A DNA stretch of 64,000 nucleotides from Actibacterium sp. MT2.3-13A (GCF_018139985.1 NZ_JAGSOU010000009.1:89005-153004); one strand, 5' to 3'. Shown: positions 7,000 to 17,875, counted from the stretch's first letter. The notes: a model not told the origin generated them from the sequence alone. A program made the numbers and translations.

Positions 7000-9900
7000 A
7001 TGAAGATCGAACGCAAATTCACCAAAGCCGACACCGGGGCCTACGGAGAGCTGGACTTCACCGTCACCTCTTCGGAAATCCGCAACCCCGACGGGACCAT
7101 CGTGTTCGGCCTCGACAATGTCGAGGTGCCGGCGAGCTGGAGCCAGGTCGCCTCGGACGTGATCGCCCAGAAATACTTCCGCAAGGCGGGGGTGCCGGCG
7201 CGGGTCAAGAAGCTGCGCGAAAAGGACGTGCCCGAGTTCCTGTGGCGCTCGGTCCCGGACGAGGCGGCGCTGGCCGCGCTGCCGGAGGCCGAACGCTTCA
7301 CCGGCGAGACCTCGGCCAAGCAGGTCTTCGACCGGCTGGCCGGCGCCTGGGCCTACTGGGGCTGGAAGGGCGGCTATTTCACCACCGAGCAGGACGCCCG
7401 GGCCTATTACGACGAGATGCGCTACATGCTGGCCACCCAGCGCGCCGCGCCCAACTCGCCGCAATGGTTCAACACCGGTCTGCACTGGGCCTACGGCATC
7501 GACGGTCCGGGGCAGGGGCATTTCTATGTCGACTACAAGACCGGCAAGCTGACCAAATCGAAATCGGCCTACGAGCATCCGCAGCCGCATGCCTGCTTCA
7601 TCCAGTCGGTCAGCGACGACCTGGTGCAGGAGGGCGGCATCATGGACCTGTGGGTGCGCGAGGCGCGGCTGTTCAAATACGGCTCGGGCACCGGCACCAA
7701 CTTCTCCAGCCTGCGCGCGGAGGGCGAGAGACTGTCGGGCGGCGGCAAGTCGTCGGGCCTGATGGGCTTCCTCAAGATCGGCGACCGCGCGGCTGGCGCG
7801 ATCAAGTCGGGCGGCACCACCCGCCGCGCGGCCAAGATGGTGATCTGCGATGCCGACCACCCGGACATCGAGGAATTCATCAACTGGAAGGTCAAGGAAG
7901 AGCAGAAGGTGGCCTCGCTGGTCGCCGGCTCCAAGATGCACGAAGAGCGCCTGAACGCGATCTTCGCGGCGATCGGCGCCTGGGACGGCAAGGTCGAGGA
8001 CGCCTATGACCCGAAGGTCAACGAGGGCCTGAAGGTGGCGATCCGCGCCGCGAAAAAGCTTTCGATCCCCGAAGCTTACGTCAAGCGTGTGCTGGACTAC
8101 GCGCGCCAGGGCTATGACAGCATCGAATTCCCGACCTACGACACCGACTGGGATTCCGAGGCCTACAGCTCGGTCTCGGGGCAGAATTCCAACAACTCGG
8201 TGCGCGTCACCGACGCCTTCCTCAAGGCGGTCGAGAACGACGCCGACTGGGAGCTGATCCGCCGCACCGACGGCTCGGTCGCCAAGACCGTCAAGGCCCG
8301 CGACCTGTGGGAACAGATCGGCCACGCCGCCTGGTCCTGCGCCGATCCGGGCATCCAGTATCACGACACCATCAACGCCTGGCACACCTGCCCGGAGGAC
8401 GGCCCGATCCGCGGCTCGAACCCGTGCTCGGAATACATGTTCCTCGACGACACCGCCTGCAACCTGGCCTCGATGAACCTGCTGACCTTCCACAAGGACG
8501 GCGTGTTCCAGGCCGAGGATTACATGCACGCCACCCGGCTGTGGACTCTGACGCTGGAAATCTCGGTGATGATGGCGCAGTTCCCGTCGAAAGAGATCGC
8601 ACAGCTTTCCTACGATTTCCGCACCCTGGGCCTGGGCTACGCCAATATCGGCGGGCTGCTGATGAACATGGGGCTGGGTTACGACAGCGATGAGGGCCGG
8701 GCGATGGCCGGGGCGCTGACCGCGATCCTGACCGGCGTCTCCTACGCCACCTCGGCCGAGATCGCCGGCGAGCTGGGCGCCTTCCCGGGCTATGCCCGAA
8801 ACGCCCGGCACATGCTGCGCGTCATCCGCAATCACCGCAACGCGGCGCAAGGCAACGGCCAGGGCTACGAGGGGCTTGAGGTGAAGCCGGTGCCGCTCGA
8901 CCACGCCAACTGCCCCGACGCGCGGCTGGTGGAACTGGCGATGAGCGCCTGGGACGAGGCGCTGGAGCTGGGCGAGAAGCACGGCTACCGCAACGCCCAG
9001 GTCTCGGTGATCGCGCCCACCGGAACGATCGGCCTGGTGATGGATTGCGACACCACCGGCATCGAGCCCGACTTCGCGCTGGTGAAGTTCAAGAAGCTCG
9101 CCGGCGGCGGCTACTTCAAGATCATCAACCGCTCGGTCCCCGCGGCGCTGGAGAAGCTCGGCTACAACTCGGCCGAGATCGAGGAGATCATCGCCTACGC
9201 GGTCGGCCACGGCACTCTGGGCAACTGCCCGGGCATCAACCACACCTCGCTGATCGGCCACGGCTTCGGCCAGAACGAGCTGGACAAGATCGAGGCGGCG
9301 CTGCCCTCGGCCTTCGACATCCGCTTCGTGTTCAACCAGTGGACCCTGGGCGAGGAGTTCTGCACCCGGACGCTGGGCATCCCGGCGGCGAAGCTGGCCG
9401 ATCCGACCTTCGACATGCTGCGCCACCTTGGCTTCACCCGTGCCGATATCGAGGCCGCGAACGACCATGTCTGCGGGACGATGACGCTGGAGGGCGCACC
9501 GCATCTGAAGGACGAGCATCTGTCGATCTTCGACTGCGCCAACGCCTGCGGCAAGAAGGGCAAGCGTTTCCTGTCGGTGGACAGCCACATCCACATGATG
9601 GCGGCGGCGCAGAGCTTCATCTCGGGGGCGATCTCGAAAACGATCAACATGCCCAACGATGCCACCATCGAGGACTGCCAGAAGGCCTATGAGCTGTCCT
9701 GGTCGCTGGGGGTGAAGGCCAACGCGCTCTACCGCGACGGCTCCAAGCTCAGCCAGCCGCTGGCGGCAAGCCTGGTCGAGGACGACGAGGAGGCCGAGGA
9801 GATCCTCGCCACCGGATCTGCCCAGGAAAAGGCGGCGACGCTGGCCGAGAAGATCGTCGAGAAGATCGTGGTCAAGGAGGTCGCCCGCGGCCGCCAAAAG

Positions 9901-10680
9901 ATGCCCGAGCGGCGCAAGGGCTACACCCAGAAGGCGATCGTCGGCGGCCACAAGGTCTACCTGCGGACCGGCGAATATGCCGACGGCGCCCTGGGCGAGA
10001 TCTTCATCGACATGCACAAGGAAGGCGCCGGCTTCCGCGCGATGATGAACAACTTCGCCATCGCGGTGTCGGTCGGCCTGCAATACGGCGTGCCGCTGGA
10101 GGAGTTCGTCGATGCCTTCACCTTCACCAAGTTCGAGCCGGCGGGCATGGTGCAGGGCAACGACAGCATCAAGAACGCGACCTCGATCCTCGACTACATC
10201 TTCCGCGAACTGGCGGTCTCCTATCTCGACCGCACGGACCTGGCCCATGTGAAACCGCAGGGCGCGAGCTTCGACGATCTCGGCGGCGGCCTGGAGGAGG
10301 GCGTCTCGAACCTCAAGGAGATGTCGGAAAGCGCCGCATCGAAATCGCTGGAGGTGCTGAAGCAGATCAGCTCGACCGGATATCTGCGTAAGCGGGTCCC
10401 GCAGGAGCTGGTGGTGCTGCAGGGCGGCATGGGCGCGACCGCCTTCGGCCGCGCGGCCGACGCCGAGGCGGCGCTGCAGACCCTGGTGCCGGAGGCCAAG
10501 GTGGCCTCGGCCGGAACGGCCAGCGCCAGCACCAGCGCGATCGCCATGGACGCGGTGACGCGCGCCAAGATGCAGGGTTACGAGGGCGACCCCTGCGGCG
10601 AATGCGGCAACTACACGCTGGTGCGCAACGGCACCTGCATGAAGTGCAACACCTGCGGTTCGACGAGCGGCTGCAGTTGA
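7000..10680 (+). CDS. nrdJ: Class II (adenosylcobalamin-dependent) ribonucleoside-diphosphate reductase
   Basis: Reduces ribonucleotides to deoxyribonucleotides, generating the thiyl radical from B12 independently of oxygen. It has 1226 residues, the long form. The 10-stranded barrel contains NPCSE (Asn474, thiyl-radical Cys476, Glu478). A redox-pair cysteine is in PHACFIQS (Cys199). The tail carries a cysteine-rich zinc-ribbon-like end (CGECGNY...CMKCNTCG), which in this family re-reduces the active site or binds zinc. GGACGGGGCAGAAC precedes the ATG. It stands alone, is likely repressed by NrdR, and ends at a strong terminator. Confidence 0.96.
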   Translation: MKIERKFTKADTGAYGELDFTVTSSEIRNPDGTIVFGLDNVEVPASWSQVASDVIAQKYFRKAGVPARVKKLREKDVPEFLWRSVPDEAALAALPEAERFTGETSAKQVFDRLAGAWAYWGWKGGYFTTEQDARAYYDEMRYMLATQRAAPNSPQWFNTGLHWAYGIDGPGQGHFYVDYKTGKLTKSKSAYEHPQPHACFIQSVSDDLVQEGGIMDLWVREARLFKYGSGTGTNFSSLRAEGERLSGGGKSSGLMGFLKIGDRAAGAIKSGGTTRRAAKMVICDADHPDIEEFINWKVKEEQKVASLVAGSKMHEERLNAIFAAIGAWDGKVEDAYDPKVNEGLKVAIRAAKKLSIPEAYVKRVLDYARQGYDSIEFPTYDTDWDSEAYSSVSGQNSNNSVRVTDAFLKAVENDADWELIRRTDGSVAKTVKARDLWEQIGHAAWSCADPGIQYHDTINAWHTCPEDGPIRGSNPCSEYMFLDDTACNLASMNLLTFHKDGVFQAEDYMHATRLWTLTLEISVMMAQFPSKEIAQLSYDFRTLGLGYANIGGLLMNMGLGYDSDEGRAMAGALTAILTGVSYATSAEIAGELGAFPGYARNARHMLRVIRNHRNAAQGNGQGYEGLEVKPVPLDHANCPDARLVELAMSAWDEALELGEKHGYRNAQVSVIAPTGTIGLVMDCDTTGIEPDFALVKFKKLAGGGYFKIINRSVPAALEKLGYNSAEIEEIIAYAVGHGTLGNCPGINHTSLIGHGFGQNELDKIEAALPSAFDIRFVFNQWTLGEEFCTRTLGIPAAKLADPTFDMLRHLGFTRADIEAANDHVCGTMTLEGAPHLKDEHLSIFDCANACGKKGKRFLSVDSHIHMMAAAQSFISGAISKTINMPNDATIEDCQKAYELSWSLGVKANALYRDGSKLSQPLAASLVEDDEEAEEILATGSAQEKAATLAEKIVEKIVVKEVARGRQKMPERRKGYTQKAIVGGHKVYLRTGEYADGALGEIFIDMHKEGAGFRAMMNNFAIAVSVGLQYGVPLEEFVDAFTFTKFEPAGMVQGNDSIKNATSILDYIFRELAVSYLDRTDLAHVKPQGASFDDLGGGLEEGVSNLKEMSESAASKSLEVLKQISSTGYLRKRVPQELVVLQGGMGATAFGRAADAEAALQTLVPEAKVASAGTASASTSAIAMDAVTRAKMQGYEGDPCGECGNYTLVRNGTCMKCNTCGSTSGCS

Positions 10681-10779
10681 GGGAACAAGTCACCGGGGCG
10701 GGTGCGCTCGCCCCTGACGCGGATCGGGCCGCAGGCAAAAAACGGGCGGTAGCAACGATGAGCCTGATCCAGCGAAACT

Positions 10780-10808
10780 GGGGCGCCCCTCGGGCGCCCC
10801 TCTTTCTG
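10780..10808 (+). terminator. Rho-independent terminator of nrdJ
   Basis: GGGGCGCCC (10780-10788) pairs perfectly with GGGCGCCCC (10792-10800) across a CTC loop, followed by TCTTTCT. It lies 100 bases after the nrdJ stop and 21 bases before the stop of the convergent LuxR-like gene. Confidence 0.8.
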
Positions 10809-10820
10809 TCCGGCGATCGG

Positions 10821-11306
10821 CTAGCTGTGGGTCTGCACCACCGACAGCGCGTGCAGCGCGGCGCGCTCGGCCTCGGGCAGGGCGCCGGGATCTGCGGTCA
10901 TCTCCGCCAGCCGTGCCAGCAGGCGCGTGAGCTCGGCGATTTCGGCGTCCCTGTGGGGCCGGTCGGGGCGGGTGAAGCCGCCCAGGCTGCGCGAGCCGTC
11001 CAGCACATGCGATATCACGATCGCGTGGGCGAAGCCGAAGCGGCGGGCGGCGGCGATAACGCCCATGCTGTCCTCGTGCTCCAGATCCTCCCAGCGCCGC
11101 GCGCCCTCATGGGTCAGCGCCCAGCGCACCAGCGGGTCGTGCAGCACCAGCGCGTTCTGGGAATAATACTCCACCCAGGCGCTGTCATAGGCCTGGAACA
11201 GGTAGCGCGGCGTGGTGAATCGGATATGCAGCGCGATGGCATAGCCCGAGGGACATAATTCTCCGATCCGGCCCAAGGTGCCGTCCAGGCTCAGGCTGCT
11301 GAACAT
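10821..11306 (-). CDS. Stand-alone autoinducer-binding-domain protein (LuxR-type without HTH)
   Basis: 161 residues covering only the LuxR N-terminal AHL-binding domain. All TraR pocket positions are present with native spacing: Trp44, Tyr48, Asp57-Pro58 and Trp72, plus a Gly-rich segment near 104-110. The protein stops about 45 residues after the domain where a GerE helix-turn-helix would start, and no HTH remnant follows before the nrdJ terminator. The ATG at 11306 has GGAGGT just upstream; a GTG at 11321 would add five residues. It is divergent from a full LuxR-type gene. Possible roles are an AHL buffer or a heterodimerising antagonist like TrlR; this is inferred. Confidence 0.82.
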   Translation of the reverse strand: MFSSLSLDGTLGRIGELCPSGYAIALHIRFTTPRYLFQAYDSAWVEYYSQNALVLHDPLVRWALTHEGARRWEDLEHEDSMGVIAAARRFGFAHAIVISHVLDGSRSLGGFTRPDRPHRDAEIAELTRLLARLAEMTADPGALPEAERAALHALSVVQTHS

Positions 11307-11441
11307 GTGACCTCCGGTCACGCGTATTGTTTTTGCTGTCAGGGCGGGATAAGCCCGGTATCCAACGCATTACACGAAAGGTGTGCGATTGAAAATGGCC
11401 ATGATGCGCCGCGACAGACAGCGCATGGAGTTCCCGGTGCG

Positions 11442-12047
11442 ATGGGGAACCTGATCGCGCACCGGCAATTCGCCAGCTTGGCACCCGCGGGCTACTACGT
11501 GGCGCTGCGGGTCGGCTTCGCCTTTCCGGTCGCCGAGGAGAACCGTTTTCCCGCGCCCTGGATCGCGGCCTACACCGCGCAGGGGCTGATGCCGCATGAT
11601 CCGGTGATGCACTGGGTGCACGGCCATTCCGGCGCGATCCGCTGGAGCGAGATCGACCTTCCCGACCCGATGAACGTGCTGTGCCAGGCGGCCGATGCCG
11701 GGCTGCGCTACGGCGTGGCGGCCAGCTGCCCGGACGCGGCGGCGGGGCAGCGCAGCTTCGGCCTGTTCGCCCGCTCCGACCGCGAGTTCACCGCGACCGA
11801 GATGCGCGTGCTGGAGGCCCGGCTGCGGTGCCTGCACCAGCAATCCCTGCCGCCGCGCAACCTGACCCGCGCCGAGATCGAGGCGCTGCGCCATGTCAAG
11901 TCGGGCAAGCCCCTGCGCGCCATCGCCGAGGAGCTGGGCGTCACCGAGGGCGCCATCAAGCAGCGCCTGAAGAACGGCAAGGAAAAGCTGGAGGCCCGAA
12001 ACTCGACCCAGGCGGTGGTCCGGGCGACGCAGTTCGGGCTGATCTGA
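11442..12047 (+). CDS. LuxR-family transcriptional regulator with AHL-binding domain
   Basis: 201 residues. The AHL-binding domain (about 10-130) has the canonical residues in APWIAAY (Trp and Tyr four apart), HDP and IRW. The GerE-type HTH (about 138-200) reads NLTRAEIEALRHVKSGKPL then IAEELGVTEGAIKQRL. It is shorter than TraR/LuxR (about 235-250), mostly at the N-terminus. The ATG at 11442 is preferred because MGNLIAHRQF starts the domain; an upstream in-frame ATG at 11307 would overlap the divergent gene. No luxI synthase is in the window, so it is an orphan or its synthase is elsewhere. Confidence 0.85.
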   Translation: MGNLIAHRQFASLAPAGYYVALRVGFAFPVAEENRFPAPWIAAYTAQGLMPHDPVMHWVHGHSGAIRWSEIDLPDPMNVLCQAADAGLRYGVAASCPDAAAGQRSFGLFARSDREFTATEMRVLEARLRCLHQQSLPPRNLTRAEIEALRHVKSGKPLRAIAEELGVTEGAIKQRLKNGKEKLEARNSTQAVVRATQFGLI

Positions 12048-12153
12048 GCCGGGACTGGCGCGGTTTTCCGCCGGCGCGCAGGGCGCGCGGGCAGGGCGCC
12101 AAGATAGGAACTTTTTCCCTCTTCCAACGGCGCTTGCCGCACCCAGATATCGT

Positions 12154-12178
12154 CAGCGGCGGCATCGGGCCGCCGCTG
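12154..12178 (+). promoter_or_regulatory. 5' leader hairpin of the EF-hand gene
   Basis: CAGCGGCGGC (12154-12163) and GCCGCCGCTG (12169-12178) form a perfect 10-base stem with a 5-base loop, ending 25 bases before the start codon and just before the AGGAG ribosome-binding site. No T-run follows, so it is not a terminator. It may stabilise the mRNA 5' end. Confidence 0.45.
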
Positions 12179-12203
12179 AATCTGAATGCAGGAGTTTTCA
12201 GAT

Positions 12204-12449
12204 ATGAAACTGAAAGGTTTCACCCTGGTCGCCGGTCTGCTGATGGCAGGCGCGACCTTCGCGGCCGAAATGAGCGACATCGACACCGATGGCGACGGCG
12301 TGGCGAGCTATGACGAGATGATCGTGGTCTATACCGATCTCACCGCCGAGGCTTTCGCCGAGATGGACGCAAGCGGCGACGCGATGCTCGATGCGGACGA
12401 AATGGCCGCGGCCATCGAGGCCGGCCTGCTGGTCGAAGCCGCCGACTGA
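12204..12449 (+). CDS. Small secreted EF-hand (calcium-binding) protein
   Basis: 81 residues. A Sec signal peptide (about 1-20, MKLKGFTLVAGLLMAGATFA) precedes two EF-hand loops. The first, DTDGDGVASYDE, is canonical with acidic residues at 1, 3, 5 and 12. The second, DASGDAMLDADE, is also close to consensus. Start chosen at 12204: the signal peptide begins there and CAGGAG lies nine bases upstream. Probably a periplasmic calcium-binding protein of unknown role. It has its own leader hairpin and terminator, so it is monocistronic. Confidence 0.85.
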   Translation: MKLKGFTLVAGLLMAGATFAAEMSDIDTDGDGVASYDEMIVVYTDLTAEAFAEMDASGDAMLDADEMAAAIEAGLLVEAAD

Positions 12450-12476
12450 GGGCGGCGCGCAGGATCGAGACGGGGC

Positions 12477-12505
12477 GCCCCGGCCGGCAACGGCCGGGGC
12501 TTTTT
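12477..12505 (+). terminator. Rho-independent terminator of the EF-hand gene
   Basis: GCCCCGGCCG (12477-12486) pairs with CGGCCGGGGC (12491-12500) over a GCAA tetraloop, followed by TTTTT. It lies immediately before the stop of the convergent ilvH gene. Confidence 0.92.
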
Positions 12506-12508
12506 GCA

Positions 12509-13072
12509 TCAGCGGGCGCCGCGGGCCAGCGCCGCGACGCCGGTGCGCGCGACCTCGACCAACCCCAGCGGGCGCATCAGATCGGCGAAGGCGTCGATCT
12601 TGGACGGCGTGCCGGTCAGCTCGAAGACGAAGCTCTCCAGCGTGCTGTCCACCGCGTTGGCGCGGAAGATATCGGCCAGCCGCAGCGCCTCGACCCGCTT
12701 GTCGCCGGTGCCGGCCACCTTGAACAGTGCCAGCTCGCGCTCGACCGCGTCGCCCTCGGCGGTCAGGTCGTGCACCTCGTGCACCGGCACGATGCGCCCC
12801 AGCTGCGCCTTGATCTGTTCGATCACCGCCGGCGTGCCGGTGGTGACGATGGTGATGCGGCTGGTGTGGCCGGTGTGGTCCACCTCGGCCACGGTGAGGC
12901 TGTCGATGTTGTAGCCGCGGCCCGAGAACAGGCCGATCACGCGTGCCAGGACGCCGGGCTCGTTGTCCACGATCGCGGCGATCGTGTGGGTCTCGATCAC
13001 CTCGACATTGGGATCGCGCAGATCGTAGGCCGAATGTTTCGAGGTGCCTTTTTCGATTTTCAGAGCAGACAT
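12509..13072 (-). CDS. ilvH: Acetolactate synthase small (regulatory) subunit
   Basis: Regulatory subunit that stimulates the large subunit and confers valine feedback inhibition in branched-chain amino-acid synthesis. 187 residues: an N-terminal ACT domain (about 25-100, with DNEPGVLARVIGLFSGRGYNI) and a C-terminal ALS_ss_C domain (about 105-180). The valine-site glycine-asparagine region (RGYNIDSL) is intact. It begins 13 bases after ilvB and is controlled by the same attenuator. Confidence 0.95.
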   Translation of the reverse strand: MSALKIEKGTSKHSAYDLRDPNVEVIETHTIAAIVDNEPGVLARVIGLFSGRGYNIDSLTVAEVDHTGHTSRITIVTTGTPAVIEQIKAQLGRIVPVHEVHDLTAEGDAVERELALFKVAGTGDKRVEALRLADIFRANAVDSTLESFVFELTGTPSKIDAFADLMRPLGLVEVARTGVAALARGAR

Positions 13073-13085
13073 TTGTCGACCTTTC

Positions 13086-14840
<1,755 letters not shown>

Positions 14841-14887
14841 CGCTTTCTCCGTCCGTCGCGCCTTATTGCGCCGGCCTTTTCGGCCAT

Positions 14888-14915
14888 AAAAAAACCCCCG
14901 GTCGATTGACGGGGG
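14888..14915 (-). terminator. ilvBH attenuator (intrinsic terminator in the leader)
   Basis: On the minus strand CCCCC and GGGGG arms (with inner GTC/GAC pairing) close a hairpin at 14915-14895, followed by seven T residues (14894-14888). It lies 47 bases before the ilvB start and after the leader peptide stop, so it stops transcription before the operon when formed. Confidence 0.85.
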
Positions 14916-14958
14916 CGCATGGGAGACCATTCAGGTTGCCGTCACCGGCCCATGCGCC
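14914..14958 (-). promoter_or_regulatory. ilvBH antiterminator pairing
   Basis: Minus-strand GGCGCATGGG (14958-14949, inside the 3' part of the leader peptide gene) pairs perfectly with CCCATGCGCC (14923-14914). The 3' arm runs into the 5' arm of the terminator hairpin, sharing two C residues. The two folds therefore compete. A ribosome stalled at the Ile-Leu-Val codons (14980-14966) leaves the 5' arm free and favours antitermination; a ribosome at the stop codon covers it and favours termination. Confidence 0.8.
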
Positions 14959-14989
14959 ATTTCCCTACAAGTACCAGAATGCCGTTCAT
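14942..14989 (-). CDS. ilvL: ilvBH leader peptide
   Basis: A 15-residue peptide, MNGILVLVGKWRMGR, with five consecutive branched-chain residues (ATT CTG GTA CTT GTA, codons 4-8). It starts about 25 bases after the predicted transcription start and is preceded by GAAGGAACCCGGTGGA. Its position before an antiterminator and terminator fits classical transcription attenuation by charged Ile/Leu/Val tRNAs. The symbol is used by analogy with the enterobacterial leader; the peptide itself would be degraded and has no other expected function. Confidence 0.85.
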   Translation of the reverse strand: MNGILVLVGKWRMGR

Positions 14990-15020
14990 TCCACCGGGTT
15001 CCTTCGTTCAGGTGGGGCGG

Positions 15021-15049
15021 ACTTTAGGGGGGGGCGCAGGGGGCGTCAA
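15021..15049 (-). promoter_or_regulatory. ilvBH promoter
   Basis: On the minus strand TTGACG (15049-15044) and TAAAGT (15026-15021) are separated by exactly 17 bases, a strong sigma-70-type arrangement. The expected transcription start near 15013 gives a leader of about 25 bases before the leader peptide. The remaining bases up to 15296 hold no gene that I can see. Confidence 0.75.
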
Positions 15050-15296
15050 CCGGCAAAACGAAAGAAATGTGTCGCGAAAGCGGCCGCCGAATTTCCATTT
15101 GTTGCGCGCAGTCCCGCGTCGGCGTTCGTTTTCGCAAAGCGATCGCGGCGCCCGGGGCGGTGCGGCAGGGGGCGGCGACCGTGAAAAAGCGCCCGCGCTG
15201 GCGGGGCGGATCGCGGCCTCGGCCCATGCCGATCGGCGCCGCGCCCCCCGGGGGGCGGCGGCGTGCGCGATCTGTGTCGGGATCGGGGTGGGCGGC

Positions 15297-15662
15297 TCAG
15301 GCGCCGGCGGCGGGCTGGCCTTCCAGCGCGGCGCGGCTGTCGGCCGGCGCCTCGTCGCGCTCGGTCATGCCGTAGTCGCGCAGCACATGGGTCACGCGCA
15401 GGCGGTAGCCCTCGAAGATGCCGTCGCGCCCGGCGGCCTGCGCGGCGCGGTGATCGGCGGTCTCGCGCCAGCGCTTCACCGCCGCCTCGTCCTCCCAGAA
15501 GGACAGCGACAAGAGCTTGCCCGGCGTGGTGAGGCTCTGGAACCGCTCGACCGAGACGAAGCCCTCGACCTGTTCCAACTCCGGCCTGAGCCGGGCGGCG
15601 ATGTCCAGATAGGCGTCCTTGTGGCCCTCGGCGATGGTGACTTCGAAGATGACGGCGATCAT
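15297..15662 (-). CDS. Antibiotic biosynthesis monooxygenase (ABM) domain protein
   Basis: 121 residues with a ferredoxin-like ABM fold (about 1-95): MIAVIFEVTIAEGHKDAYLDIA, LEQVEGFVSVERFQS, LSLSFWEDEAAVKRWRE. The C-terminal tail (about 100-121) is low-complexity. Members range from heme-degrading enzymes to small monooxygenases; the substrate here is unknown. It starts 12 bases after the response-regulator stop in the same direction, so it may be read through from the two-component operon. Confidence 0.85.
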   Translation of the reverse strand: MIAVIFEVTIAEGHKDAYLDIAARLRPELEQVEGFVSVERFQSLTTPGKLLSLSFWEDEAAVKRWRETADHRAAQAAGRDGIFEGYRLRVTHVLRDYGMTERDEAPADSRAALEGQPAAGA

Positions 15663-15674
15663 GGCAGCTCCCTG

Positions 15675-16319
15675 TCAGAGATCCACGCCGGTGCCCTGCA
15701 GCACCCCGTGTTCCAGCGCGTAGCGGGTCAGCCCCGCGGTCGAGGAGATTCCCAGCTTGCGCTTGATGTTCTTGCGGTGGGTCTCGACCGTGCGGACCGA
15801 GATGTCAAGCGCGGCGGCGACTTCCTTGTTGGAGCGGCCCTGCGCCAGTTGCAGCAGGATGGTCTGCTCGCGGTTGGTGAGCTGTTCGCGCGGCGTGCCG
15901 GCCTTGGGCGTCAGCGCGGCGTTGGCGCCGGTGCACAGATAGCGTTCGCCGGACATCACGGAATCGATGGCGCGCTTGATCTCCTCGGTGGGGACGTCCT
16001 TCAGGATGTAGCCCATCGCGCCGTGGCTCAGCGCCGAGATCACATATTCGGCGCTGTCATGCATGGACAGGATCACGATCCGCGTCTCGGGCCGGCGTTC
16101 GAGGATGATCTCGGCCGCCGTCAGCCCGCCCACCTGCGGCATGTTCAGGTCGAGCAGGATCACGTCGGGGGCCAGGTCGCCGACCCTCTCGATCGCCTCC
16201 TGGCCGTTGGAGAGCGTGCCGACCACGGTCAGGTCGTCATAGGTTTCGAGGATCGCCTCGATCCCCTCGGCCACCATCGGGTGGTCGTCAACGATGGCGA
16301 TGCGGACCGGTTTGTTCAT
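15675..16319 (-). CDS. NarL/FixJ-type response regulator
   Basis: 214 residues. Receiver domain (about 5-120) with acidic pocket Asp11-Asp12, phosphoacceptor Asp57 (LLDLNMP) and the conserved Lys in YILKDV. A LuxR-type HTH follows (about 150-205: LTNREQTILLQLAQGRSNKEVAAAL, then VETHRKNIKRKL). It overlaps the sensor kinase by four bases (ATGA), so the pair is translationally coupled. Divergent placement beside the TRAP transporter suggests it regulates that operon; this is inferred from context. Confidence 0.92.
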   Translation of the reverse strand: MNKPVRIAIVDDHPMVAEGIEAILETYDDLTVVGTLSNGQEAIERVGDLAPDVILLDLNMPQVGGLTAAEIILERRPETRIVILSMHDSAEYVISALSHGAMGYILKDVPTEEIKRAIDSVMSGERYLCTGANAALTPKAGTPREQLTNREQTILLQLAQGRSNKEVAAALDISVRTVETHRKNIKRKLGISSTAGLTRYALEHGVLQGTGVDL

Positions 16320-17743
16320 GCGCTGGCCTTTGTCTGATTTTCCGGGGGCAGCATATGCGTCAAAGGCACGCGGGCCTCGATCATCGTGCCGTTGCGCGAG
16401 GACAGGATCCGCAGCGTGCCGTCGAGCTGCTCCATCCGTTCCTGCATGTTGCGCAGGCCAAGCCCGCCGCTGTCGGTCTGGGCGCCCTGGGCAGCGGTGA
16501 GGCCGCGGCCGTTGTCCTCGATCCGCAGCATCGCGCCGGCGGTGTCGCCGCGCACCTTCAGCACCACCTTCGTCGCGCCGGAGTGGCGTTCGATATTGGT
16601 CAGGGCCTCCTGCGCGATGCGGTAGAGCGCGATCTTGGCGTCCTGGTCGAGGCGGTTGCGGAACACCACGGTCTCGAACTGGGTCTCGATGCCGGTGCGG
16701 GCCTGGAATTCCTCGCACAGCGCCTTGAGCGCGGGGCCGACGCCGAGATCGTCCAGCACCCCGGGGCGCAGGTCGCGCGAGATCCGGCGCACCTCCTGGA
16801 TGGCGCCGTTGAGGCCCGCGATGCCCTTGTCCAGGCTGTCGCCGGCGCGGGCGTCGCCGGTGGTCAGGCGCCGGCGCGCCAGTTCCAGCGCATAGCGCGC
16901 GCCGACGAGGATCTGGCTGATGCTGTCGTGCAGCTCGCGCGCGACGCGGCCGCGCTCCTCCTCCTGGGTGTCGAAGATGCGCTGGGTGAGCTGCTTGAGC
17001 TTGGCGTCCGCGAGGCGGCGCTCGCGGATGTTGATGAACAGGCCCGACAGGAAGACCAGCATCAGCGCGGCGATGGTGATCACCACGATCCACAGGAAGG
17101 TGCGCTGCACCCGCGCCTTGGTCTCGGCCCGCGCCGCGGCCACGGTGTTCAGAACGTCGTCGATGAAGATGCCGGTGCCCACTGCCCAGCGCCAGTCCTG
17201 CAGACCGATGACGTAGGAGACCATCTGCGCGGTCTCGCCGGTAGAGGGCTTGGTCCACAGATAGCTGTGATAGCCGCCCCCCGTGCGCGCCAGCGCGATC
17301 AGGCGGTCCACCACCGGCGTTCCCTCCGGATCCTCCAGCCCTGCCCAGTTGCGGTTGATGAACGCGGTCTGGCGCGGGCTGACGAGATTGGTGCCGTCGT
17401 AGTCGTAGACGAAGAAATAGCCGTCCTGCCCATAGAGCATCGCGGCGAGGGTCTGGATCACCTTCTCCTTGGCCGCGTCGTCGTCGGGCAGGGCGCTGCC
17501 ATAGACCGAGGCGTAGGCGGTGCGCGCCAGCGAGATGTAGTTCTTCAGCTCGTCCCGCTTGGCCGCGATCAGCTGGGCCTCGAGCGCGGCGATCTCGCGC
17601 TCGGCCAGTTGTTTCGACTGATGCGCCACCAGCCCCGCGATCGCCGCCACCGCCAGCACCAGCGGCAGGGTTGCCAGAAGAAACAGCTTCTGCGCGTAGC
17701 TCAGGCGGCGCCGTTTCCTTGTGGGTCCGGTTTGCACGCTCAT
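16316..17743 (-). CDS. Cache-domain sensor histidine kinase (HisKA_3 type)
   Basis: 475 residues: membrane segment 1 (about 19-41), an extracytoplasmic single Cache domain (about 45-200, with GQDGYFFVYDYDG and WRWAVGTGIFIDD), membrane segment 2 (about 216-238), dimerisation domain with phosphoacceptor His272 in ARELHDSISQ, and an HATPase with N box (EALTNIERHS) and G boxes (EDNGRG, GGLGLRNM). Such Cache kinases usually sense small organic acids. ATG 17743 is chosen because it gives a short basic head before the first membrane segment. It pairs with the downstream response regulator. Confidence 0.92.
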   Translation of the reverse strand: MSVQTGPTRKRRRLSYAQKLFLLATLPLVLAVAAIAGLVAHQSKQLAEREIAALEAQLIAAKRDELKNYISLARTAYASVYGSALPDDDAAKEKVIQTLAAMLYGQDGYFFVYDYDGTNLVSPRQTAFINRNWAGLEDPEGTPVVDRLIALARTGGGYHSYLWTKPSTGETAQMVSYVIGLQDWRWAVGTGIFIDDVLNTVAAARAETKARVQRTFLWIVVITIAALMLVFLSGLFINIRERRLADAKLKQLTQRIFDTQEEERGRVARELHDSISQILVGARYALELARRRLTTGDARAGDSLDKGIAGLNGAIQEVRRISRDLRPGVLDDLGVGPALKALCEEFQARTGIETQFETVVFRNRLDQDAKIALYRIAQEALTNIERHSGATKVVLKVRGDTAGAMLRIEDNGRGLTAAQGAQTDSGGLGLRNMQERMEQLDGTLRILSSRNGTMIEARVPLTHMLPPENQTKASA

Positions 17744-17875
17744 CGGCCCCTCATCCCCATGTTGTGGCCGAATCGCAAGATGAAACGGCCGGCGCGCTGC
17801 GTCAATTGTTCTCAGCCTGCCTGTTTTTCGGGCCGAATGGGCATGAAAGCCGATAAAACGCAGCGTTCTACGCAC

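Noticed and set aside
12106..12134. GGAAC-N19-CGCTT as an EcfG/RpoE-type promoter of the EF-hand gene
   Set aside because: The -35 fits but the -10 has an inserted base compared with CGTT; not strong enough to annotate.
14841..14930. N-terminal extension of IlvB by 30 residues
   Set aside because: The open frame runs through the attenuator hairpin and T-run; the standard start is at 14840.
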